This document shows positions 6,601 to 12,489 of a DNA stretch of 12,489 nucleotides, piece by piece. Source of the DNA: Bacteroidota bacterium (lineage in GTDB: Bacteria > Bacteroidota > Ignavibacteria > Kapaibacteriales > UBA2268). The position numbers and the translations under genes are program-made. Below the pieces are notes generated by a model. The model saw only the letters and a program-made list of their open reading frames with translations, had not been told where the DNA came from and ran no database searches. Location of the stretch: assembly GCA_024280675.1 (NCBI GenBank), contig JAJRPT010000026.1:1-12489 (forward strand). The letters run 5' to 3'. How positions within the stretch are numbered: position 1 is the first letter of the stretch; each line of letters begins with the position of its first letter.

Positions 6601-7932
6601 CTAAAATGTAGAAAGTGTAGATATAGCCTTGTCAATAATAGCCAAGCCTTTGTCAATTTCCTCTTTGGTGATATTTACCGGCGGACGGAAACGAACCGAC
6701 TCCGCCCCGCAAGACAAAATAATTACGCCATCTTCACAGACACGTTTTAAGAAATCACTTCTTTTGTTTTGCCCAATATCAAAGGCGGCAAAAAGACCTA
6801 AGCCACGAGCCTTCGACACTAGGTTTGGATATTTTGATTGTAAGCCCTCAAGTCTTGATAGCAAATAATCGCCCTGCTTCTTTGCATTTCCAATATAATT
6901 ATTCTCCTCAATCACCTCCAGATACTTGGTGACCCTTACCATATCCACAAGATTGCCGCCCCAAGTAGAATTAATTCTGCTAGATTTCACAAAGACGTGA
7001 TCCTCGACTTCGTCAATTCTGCTGCTAACGACAATTCCACACACCTGCATCTTCTTGCCAAATGCCATAATATCGGGCGTGACTCCAATTCGCTCAAATG
7101 CCCACCAACTCCCTGTAAGCCCAAGCCCAGTTTGTACTTCATCAAAAATCAACAAGGCTTCTTTTTCGTCTGCAATCTTTCTCAGAGATTCAAAAAACTC
7201 TTTGCGAAAATGATTGTCACCGCCCTCTCCTTGGATTGGCTCCAAAATAATTCCTGCAATATCGTCTGGATTATCTGCAAATGCTTTTTCGATTTGAGAA
7301 ATAGCCAAGGCTTCTCTTTGTTCGACTGGCATTTCGTCCTCTGAGTGAATTTTGGGGTTGTCTATACGTGGCCAATCAAACTGAGGAAAATACATTACTT
7401 TGTCTGGTGATGTATTAGTGAGCGACATGGTATAACCCGTTCTGCCATGGAAGGCTTGCTTGAAATGTATGATCTTGCTTCCCTTTTTGCCTTTCCCTTG
7501 GGCAATATTCTTCCTCACCTTCCAATCAAATGCCACTTTGAGTGCATTCTCAACGGCCAACCCACCGCCACTCACAAAAAAAGAATACTTAAACTCTTTT
7601 GGAACAGCGATTCTAAAGAAAGTATTGACAAATGTTGCCAACTCCTCGGAATATACGTCACTGTTCGAGGGCTTGTTGATTGCCGTGTTGCCCAGATGCT
7701 CAATAAAACTTTCCTCAAGCAAAGACGGGTGATTAAATCCAATGGGCAATGATGCAAAACAAGTGAAAAAGTCAAGATACCATTTGTCGTTTCTCTTATC
7801 ATAAATATTGATGCCATTAGATTTCTCTAAATCAAGGACAATCTCTAATCCGTCTGCAAGCATATATTTTGACAATGTCTGGTGTACAGATCCTGCGTCC
7901 ACTCCGTATTTTGAAATATATTTTTTGTTCAT
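6601..7932 (-). CDS. lat: L-lysine 6-transaminase (lysine epsilon-aminotransferase)
   Basis: A 443-residue class III, PLP-dependent aminotransferase, close in length and motifs to Lat, about 450 residues in mycobacteria. Lat moves the epsilon-amino group of lysine to 2-oxoglutarate, giving aminoadipate semialdehyde and glutamate in the cytoplasm. Visible landmarks are FVSGGGLAVENALK (119-132, cofactor phosphate region), FKQAFHGRTGYTMSLTNT (157-174), LEPIQGEGGDNHF (230-242), IFDEVQTGLGLTG (262-274, with Asp264 for the pyridine nitrogen) and AFGKKMQVCG (290-299), where Lys293 most likely binds PLP. The AFGKKMQVCG block and the SRINSTWGGN segment (about 318-327) distinguish Lat from acetylornithine and ornithine aminotransferases. 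GAGGA lies nine bases before the ATG. No lysine-catabolism or beta-lactam genes are adjacent in this window. Confidence 0.9.
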   Translation of the reverse strand: MNKKYISKYGVDAGSVHQTLSKYMLADGLEIVLDLEKSNGINIYDKRNDKWYLDFFTCFASLPIGFNHPSLLEESFIEHLGNTAINKPSNSDVYSEELATFVNTFFRIAVPKEFKYSFFVSGGGLAVENALKVAFDWKVRKNIAQGKGKKGSKIIHFKQAFHGRTGYTMSLTNTSPDKVMYFPQFDWPRIDNPKIHSEDEMPVEQREALAISQIEKAFADNPDDIAGIILEPIQGEGGDNHFRKEFFESLRKIADEKEALLIFDEVQTGLGLTGSWWAFERIGVTPDIMAFGKKMQVCGIVVSSRIDEVEDHVFVKSSRINSTWGGNLVDMVRVTKYLEVIEENNYIGNAKKQGDYLLSRLEGLQSKYPNLVSKARGLGLFAAFDIGQNKRSDFLKRVCEDGVIILSCGAESVRFRPPVNITKEEIDKGLAIIDKAISTLSTF

Positions 7933-7941
7933 TCCTGCGTG

Positions 7942-7946
7942 TCCTC
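7942..7946 (-). promoter_or_regulatory. Shine-Dalgarno of lat
   Basis: GAGGA on the minus strand, nine bases upstream of the ATG at 7932; it fixes the start of lat. A second AGGA abuts the start codon and is too close to act. Confidence 0.55.
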
Positions 7947-7992
7947 TTTTAATTAATTAGTGTTTATAAATTATTCAATTAAAAAATAAATT

Positions 7993-8028
7993 GAAACATA
8001 TTCGTGATTTAATGTGTTGTTTATCAAA
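7993..8028 (-). promoter_or_regulatory. Possible promoter of lat
   Basis: On the minus strand TTTG (8028-8025) is followed after 24 bases by TATGTTTC (8000-7993), 60 bases before the lat start. The -7-like element matches TAnnTTTG except for its last base, but the spacing is longer than the usual 17-23. Weak on its own; it gains a little weight because the plus-strand gene has the same arrangement with identical spacing. Confidence 0.3.
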
Positions 8029-8231
8029 ATAGTTCCTTCTCTGCTGGTGCAAAATTATGGAGAATTTAACTATTGCCCTAGCTTTATGTTAAATTTATTT
8101 GACACTTTTATTAACAAGATAGTATTTTGAATATTATTTTTTCATATATTGCTCAAATATTATTGAAATGCTAACTCATTTTCTTATATTAGGACTTGTG
8201 GGTGGACTATTATCAAAAAAAGTCTTGTTGG

Positions 8232-8267
8232 TTTGGCATTCAAAAATACTCTATTGCACTATATTTC
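8232..8267 (+). promoter_or_regulatory. Possible promoter of the four-helix membrane-protein gene
   Basis: TTTG (8232-8235), 24 bases, then TATATTTC (8260-8267), ending 73 bases before the ATG at 8341. It has the same layout as the element facing lat. The spacing is slightly long for a Bacteroidota promoter and the last base deviates from TAnnTTTG. Confidence 0.3.
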
Positions 8268-8340
8268 TACGAACGAATGTAAAAAATAGCGTATTTCTTA
8301 TTTAGAATATTATTTTAAAAAATTATTAAGGATCCTTATA

Positions 8341-9705
8341 ATGGGTGAAGGAAAAAATGAAGGTGTAAAAGTTGGTATTGTGCAAATCCTTATTTGCGTT
8401 ATACTTCTGGGTGCGTCAACCTATTACACGCAGTTTTCGCTGGTTCCAATAGGTACAGCTGAGTTCGTTGTACCGTTGTTTATGCCGTCTGGTGACCAAC
8501 TTGAAAAAATAGGTTTTGTAAATTTAGATGGAGATGGCAATGGATTGACTTACGCTTCGGTTTCTAGGAAAAATGAAATAAAGATTGCTGGAGAAAGAGG
8601 TGCCGATGGTATTTACCAAATTCGTAGCACTGGTGAACTAATCACCAAGAAAATTATAAACAAAGAATACATCTTCGACTTTACATTCGAAGAACGTAAA
8701 TCAAAAGTCCATGGCTACTCTAAAAAACCTTCTGAGTTCTATGTCAAGGCTCCACCTCTGGGTGATTTTGCCATCATAGTCGAGCCAATGATTGCCTTTA
8801 GTATTATTTCTTTTGTGATTGGAGTAATATTTACAATGGTGCTGACAATGGTCATTCCTAGTAGAGTCGGTATTATGAGTGCTATTTTTATTAATCAAAT
8901 TAAACACACTAAGGCAAGCATCCGGCTTCAGACAGGTTTCTCGAGCGACATAATAGAAATTCTGACAATGCGGAATAAAGATCTTAAAAACTTTGATAGA
9001 GATAAAATTGAAGCTGCTTTCCGATACATCTGGGATAGGACTATCACAGAAGCTGAAAAAGAAGCACTTGATGTTTCGGTCTCCTTTGATGATATTTGGG
9101 ACGAAGAAACTGATGTGACATTCTTTAGAACCGAAGCAATATACCACAGAATGACTGAGTATTTCTCAGGTTTTGTGACTACCGAAATTGTGAACACAAG
9201 AGACGCACGTGATTGGAATAAGAATAAATTATTCTTCACAAAAGGATTTAGACTCTTCATGGTCCACTACTTCTCTCATCAATTTGCAAACAATGTTACC
9301 GGTCTTGCCTACGGTGGTGCCGCAATCCTTATTATAGCTATCGGTATTCGTGGTCTTAAATTCATTCCTGCTGCAAAGCCATCGATGATTATGGGTGCAC
9401 TCTTCATTGAGTTTTCTTTGCTTCTTCTTATGGCTGTTACACTCTTTTACACAGAAGAAGAAGAACGTACCGACAAGATGCTCAAGCGTATGGAAGATTC
9501 AAACCGTAGCCAACTAGATGCCCTCAAGGCTCAACAAAAAGATATGAACCAACTTGCAACCGCTCTTGTGGGCGACAGCTCAGATTTGATTAAAGTTAAG
9601 GTCGAAGAAGCTATAACTGGCTATTTGCAAAGTGGAGATCAAGTAAACTCACAAATTGCAGAAGCCATTGCCGATAAAATTGTTTTTGATATTGCTAAAA
9701 AATAA
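8341..9705 (+). CDS. Unrecognised membrane protein with four predicted helices
   Basis: A 454-residue protein I do not recognise. Membrane helices are predicted at about 10-30, 149-172, 320-338 and 349-371. Between helices 1 and 2 lies a beta-rich soluble segment of about 115 residues with a short LDGDGNG loop (62-68). Between helices 2 and 3 is a polar, acidic, probably helical segment of about 145 residues. If the N-terminus is inside, the first loop is periplasmic and the second cytoplasmic. After helix 4 an acidic EEEER run begins a charged, Gln-rich coiled-coil-like tail (371-412), followed by an amphipathic end. No enzyme motif is visible. The start is well supported: AAGGA lies eight bases upstream. 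It ends at a strong terminator, so it appears monocistronic. A scaffold, sensor or secretion accessory are all possible. Confidence 0.85.
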   Translation: MGEGKNEGVKVGIVQILICVILLGASTYYTQFSLVPIGTAEFVVPLFMPSGDQLEKIGFVNLDGDGNGLTYASVSRKNEIKIAGERGADGIYQIRSTGELITKKIINKEYIFDFTFEERKSKVHGYSKKPSEFYVKAPPLGDFAIIVEPMIAFSIISFVIGVIFTMVLTMVIPSRVGIMSAIFINQIKHTKASIRLQTGFSSDIIEILTMRNKDLKNFDRDKIEAAFRYIWDRTITEAEKEALDVSVSFDDIWDEETDVTFFRTEAIYHRMTEYFSGFVTTEIVNTRDARDWNKNKLFFTKGFRLFMVHYFSHQFANNVTGLAYGGAAILIIAIGIRGLKFIPAAKPSMIMGALFIEFSLLLLMAVTLFYTEEEERTDKMLKRMEDSNRSQLDALKAQQKDMNQLATALVGDSSDLIKVKVEEAITGYLQSGDQVNSQIAEAIADKIVFDIAKK

Positions 9706-9739
9706 TTCTTCGGCTTGTGCGTTAAACTAAATATAATAT

Positions 9740-9770
9740 AAGGGCTGAGTGTTTCTTAGCCCTTTTTTTT
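9740..9770 (+). terminator. Intrinsic terminator after the membrane-protein gene
   Basis: A 10-base stem (9740-9749 with 9755-9764, one G-T pair) with a five-base loop is GC-rich at its core (GGGCT/AGCCC) and is followed by a run of T's to 9770. It lies 35 bases after the stop codon and separates this gene from the C25 peptidase gene. Confidence 0.9.
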
Positions 9771-9825
9771 CGCTAATCTATGTTTTATTAAATAAAAGAA
9801 GGAAACCTATAATACTTTCTACTCA

Positions 9826-9855
9826 TTGTGTCAGTTATTTACAAAAATAAATTTC
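9826..9855 (+). promoter_or_regulatory. Bacteroidota-type promoter candidate for the C25 peptidase gene
   Basis: TTG (9826-9828), 19 bases, then TAAATTTC (9848-9855), ending 32 bases before the ATG at 9888. Spacing is canonical for the Bacteroidota pattern and only the last base of TAnnTTTG differs. It lies after the terminator at 9740-9770, so the gene probably has its own transcript. Confidence 0.45.
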
Positions 9856-9887
9856 TATATTCTATCTAAATTCTAAGTGAGTATAAA

Positions 9888-12489
9888 ATGTATCAAACCC
9901 TTAGCCATAGCAAATACCTAATGTTATTATTGCTAGTTTTGTTTGCTCTTCATAGTCAATTATTTCCCGCAAATATTGAGATTCGTGAATATGAGAGTGG
10001 CATTCGCCTCGACATCTCCGGCATAAAATCTGATTACATAAACCATAATAGCCTTAAATCTAAGCACTCCAATGAATTGAATCTTGAAGAGAATGAGTTG
10101 CCCAAATTCCTCTTTGCAATCGCTACAGAAAATGAAAGCACAATAGCTTCATTTAACATCACATTCCCGAATAACCCCGAACTAAACAATGTTAGTAAAT
10201 CGTCTGTTCTAAGCCTTTTGCAAGCTGGTACCTACAGGAGGATTGATTTCCAAACCCTAGTCTTTGACCCTTTTATCTACCAAAACGATAGCCTTATAAT
10301 TCTCCCCGAATCTGCCCAGATTGAAATAAAATACAACAAACCCTATCCAATCGAAAATATTAAACTTGAGAACTTTAGCTTTGCAATAAACCAGAAAATA
10401 ATTCCACAACTGTTAAAGAATAGCCAGCACAAAAAAAAGAATATGGCAGTGTTGAACTCTGGTGAAATGACCGAGTTCTGGTATGATGCCAACACCGATT
10501 ATGCGAGAATAACTACTGATTCCGATGACATTTACAAGATTGATATAAATGAAATAAAAAAACATCTTCCCAGTATAGACGGCACCAATCCTGATAACAT
10601 CCATATTATTAACAATGGAAACCCATACGACTATTTCTTCATAGATGAAAATCAGCTTTATCTCTTGGGCAAGCAAAAAAGAGGCGACACAACCTGGCAT
10701 GACCATTACAGCGACGATGCCTCATTTTTTGTTTATATAGATGAATCAAAAAAGAATGACAGGCTTAGCTCTAAAAAAAATATACAAGTCAGTTCGCAGA
10801 AAAATTCTGCTTTCTTTAAAAAACATATTGAATATGAATCGGTTTATCACGAGGGGCTAAGATACCCCTCAATTTCTGAAACCGACGTCTCAGAGGGATG
10901 GTACGACAAGGTCTTAAATCACGACAGCCAAATTTCTAATAAATTTCACAGACCCTTGCTGATAGTCTCAGATGAGATAAACTCTATTGATGTTTCAATA
11001 AACTTCAAATCATTGGTCTACTACATAAGTTCATCAACAAAATTTGAATACGAAGTAGACCTGAATATAAATTCTGAAAAAGATAAGACACTCTCCTACA
11101 TAGTTGATTTGAAGTCCGAAGATGTGGAGGGCAAGCTCAGCCAAACACATAATTATTCACAAAGTAGAAACAGATTCGTCAATGGAGAAAATTTAATTGG
11201 GGCACAAGCCAATTTTATAAGAAATCATACTTTTAGCAAAATTGGTATTGATTATTTTGAAATAAGTGGTGAGTTGGTCTGTTATACAAACAATGGCATT
11301 CTTTCATTTTCCTCTGGCGAGCTTTCAGAAAATACAGAAATTAATACATTCGGCTTTTCATCTCCAAACATATTTGCCATTGATACAGTGGAGAAAAGTT
11401 TTGCTAAACTTGCTGCCTCGCCTGGTATTTTCCTGAGTTCAGGAATAAGTTACTCCTCAGATTATGCCTCTGTTATGGTGGGAGACGAGTCAGTTTATTC
11501 AGATACTAGCAAATATAATATTGGAATTTATTCAAACAATAATATTAAATTCTATAGGACAAATGACGAAAATCACTTCATTAGTTTAATTAATAATATT
11601 AAAAATGATGATTTGTTTGCAATAGCTGCAGAAATTGATTTGGCAAGTGAGGGGCTATTGTCTGGTTTAAAAAAACTTGGTATACAAGACAATGTACTCG
11701 GTGAAAATGCGGTCTCTGCAGTTGGGAAAATCGGAGATGTTAAAAGTCGCGGCACAAGCCAAGACCTCTCTGCAAACACTTGGACTTGGGTAAATGTAGA
11801 TGATGCGGCAACTTATTCTGCGGGGATTAAACTGAGTTCAGCTAATCACGAATTGATTATAAGCTCTAACACCAATAATATAGAAGCACGCCTCTCGAAT
11901 GTAGGCAAAAGCAATCTCAGATCACCCGACAATAATTTCGACGCAATTATTATCACTAACAAGCAATTAATGGACGGAGCCCGTGCCTTTCTAAAATACA
12001 AGCAAGAGTCCCGCCCCGAAAAGAAATTCTTACTCCTAGATGCCGAAGACGTGTATAATGAGTTTAACTATGGCACAAAATCGGCTCACGCAATCAAGGA
12101 CTTTGTCAAGTACGCACTTGACAACTGGGATACTCCACCCTCGTATCTGATTTTGCTAGGTGATGCCTCTTGGGATTCAAAACATTTACTATCAAACTCG
12201 GTCACCGAAGACCTAGTCCCAACATTTGGCAAGCCTGCCTCCGATGTCTGGTATGGAATGTTTGGCAACTATAATGGGTTCAATGGTATTCCTCATGTTG
12301 ATTTAGCCATTGGTAGAATCCCTGTTAATCGCAACGAACAAGTCTATCTCTATTTGGACAAGCTCAAAGAATATGAGCAAGGAGCGGCTCACCCTTGGAA
12401 AAAAGACGTGCTTGCTATCATTGGGCTAAGTCCAGTCAAGTCACAAGAATACTACCGCAATCCTTTCAAGATATTTCTTAAAAATTTAA
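9888..12489 (+). CDS. Large secreted C25 (gingipain-type) cysteine peptidase, PorU-like, with ILEI-like segment; 3' end outside window
   Basis: The frame is open for 867 codons to the right edge. A signal peptide is clear (Lys9, hydrophobic 10-21, probable cut near Ala28). Residues about 195-285 (FWYDANTDYARI, then IYKIDINEI, NNGNPYDYFF and SDDASFFVYIDE) match the N-terminal region of PorU-type C25 proteins. Residues about 520-625 resemble an ILEI/PANDER-type domain (FISLINNIKNDDLFAIAAEI, LKKLGIQ, AVGKIGDVKSRG). The C25 domain begins near Phe684: FDAIIITNKQLMDGARAFL, LLDAEDVYNEFNYG, AIKDFVKYALDNW, SYLILLGDASWDSK and VDLAIGRIPV. The catalytic His and Cys would lie beyond the edge, so activity cannot be judged. 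PorU is the cell-surface transpeptidase/sortase-like part of type IX secretion; this protein has a longer region before C25, so it may be another secreted C25 member. The start is chosen from the signal peptide; the ribosome-binding site is weak. Confidence 0.85.
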   Translation, partial: MYQTLSHSKYLMLLLLVLFALHSQLFPANIEIREYESGIRLDISGIKSDYINHNSLKSKHSNELNLEENELPKFLFAIATENESTIASFNITFPNNPELNNVSKSSVLSLLQAGTYRRIDFQTLVFDPFIYQNDSLIILPESAQIEIKYNKPYPIENIKLENFSFAINQKIIPQLLKNSQHKKKNMAVLNSGEMTEFWYDANTDYARITTDSDDIYKIDINEIKKHLPSIDGTNPDNIHIINNGNPYDYFFIDENQLYLLGKQKRGDTTWHDHYSDDASFFVYIDESKKNDRLSSKKNIQVSSQKNSAFFKKHIEYESVYHEGLRYPSISETDVSEGWYDKVLNHDSQISNKFHRPLLIVSDEINSIDVSINFKSLVYYISSSTKFEYEVDLNINSEKDKTLSYIVDLKSEDVEGKLSQTHNYSQSRNRFVNGENLIGAQANFIRNHTFSKIGIDYFEISGELVCYTNNGILSFSSGELSENTEINTFGFSSPNIFAIDTVEKSFAKLAASPGIFLSSGISYSSDYASVMVGDESVYSDTSKYNIGIYSNNNIKFYRTNDENHFISLINNIKNDDLFAIAAEIDLASEGLLSGLKKLGIQDNVLGENAVSAVGKIGDVKSRGTSQDLSANTWTWVNVDDAATYSAGIKLSSANHELIISSNTNNIEARLSNVGKSNLRSPDNNFDAIIITNKQLMDGARAFLKYKQESRPEKKFLLLDAEDVYNEFNYGTKSAHAIKDFVKYALDNWDTPPSYLILLGDASWDSKHLLSNSVTEDLVPTFGKPASDVWYGMFGNYNGFNGIPHVDLAIGRIPVNRNEQVYLYLDKLKEYEQGAAHPWKKDVLAIIGLSPVKSQEYYRNPFKIFLKNL

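Larger units (their letters stand above)
7933..8340. other. Divergent intergenic region (408 bases) between lat and the membrane-protein gene
   Basis: Very AT-rich, with no credible open frame and no tRNA- or riboswitch-like fold that I can recognise. It must hold the promoters of both flanking genes. A 7-base inverted repeat TTCAATT/AATTGAA (7974-7980 and 7989-7995) could form a weak hairpin in the lat leader. Near the right end AAGGATCCTT (8328-8337) is palindromic, but its AAGGA is better read as the ribosome-binding site of the plus-strand gene. Promoter-like elements face outwards at 7993-8028 (minus) and 8232-8267 (plus). Confidence 0.6.

Noticed and set aside
8328..8337. AAGGATCCTT palindrome as an operator
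   Set aside because: It contains the AAGGA ribosome-binding site eight bases before the start; a 10-base palindrome alone is weak evidence for an operator.
8701..9147. Minus-strand frames inside the membrane-protein gene
   Set aside because: Cys/His-rich low-complexity translations opposite a gene with a good ribosome-binding site and terminator; shadows.
1..12489. CRISPR array, tRNA, rRNA, insertion sequence or prophage
   Set aside because: No regularly spaced repeats, no tRNA-like fold with a CCA end, no transposase or integrase frame, and no terminal inverted repeats with target duplication were seen.

Overview
The window reads as chromosomal DNA from an AT-rich member of the Bacteroidota/FCB assemblage, possibly one of its deep relatives such as an Ignavibacteria- or Kapabacteria-like lineage. 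The evidence is a large secreted protein with a gingipain-type (C25) peptidase domain, a lipoprotein with an acidic run right after the lipobox cysteine, a rhomboid with the C-terminal tail seen in this group, and several upstream elements resembling the Bacteroidota promoter (TTTG, then TAnnTTTG about 20 bases later). Species cannot be named from sequence alone. IspG is the short two-domain form, which argues mildly against a typical Bacteroidia genome.

Left part (1-1990, minus strand, very AT-rich, accessory in character): the first 158 codons of an AAA ATPase of the ATPase/DUF4143 type run off the left edge. Next to it lies a near-palindromic hairpin and a broken remnant of a menA-like prenyltransferase start. 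Then come a two-part lipoprotein and a small coiled-coil membrane protein of the DUF1640 type. The last two are probably co-transcribed from a promoter-like element at 1960-1992.

Central part (1998-7932, minus strand, housekeeping): transcription runs right to left through lysine 6-aminotransferase (lat), glyceraldehyde-3-phosphate dehydrogenase (gap), phosphoglycerate kinase (pgk), a rhomboid protease and ispG. gap and pgk are 14 bases apart and catalyse consecutive steps of lower glycolysis. The rhomboid and ispG genes are 17 bases apart. The striking feature is that pgk is interrupted by one in-frame TGA inside its nucleotide-binding loop, although the rest of both halves is perfectly conserved.

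Right part (7933-12489, plus strand): a 408-base divergent intergenic region leads to an unrecognised four-helix membrane protein that ends at a clear intrinsic terminator. After it, a large exported protein begins, with an N-terminal PorU/C25-like region, a segment resembling an ILEI/PANDER domain, and the first part of a C25 peptidase domain. It runs off the right edge before the expected catalytic residues.

I see no rRNA, tRNA, CRISPR array, IS element or phage gene. I do not see a clearly new multi-gene system. The best leads are the interrupted pgk, the domain composition of the C25 protein, and the unrecognised membrane protein beside it.
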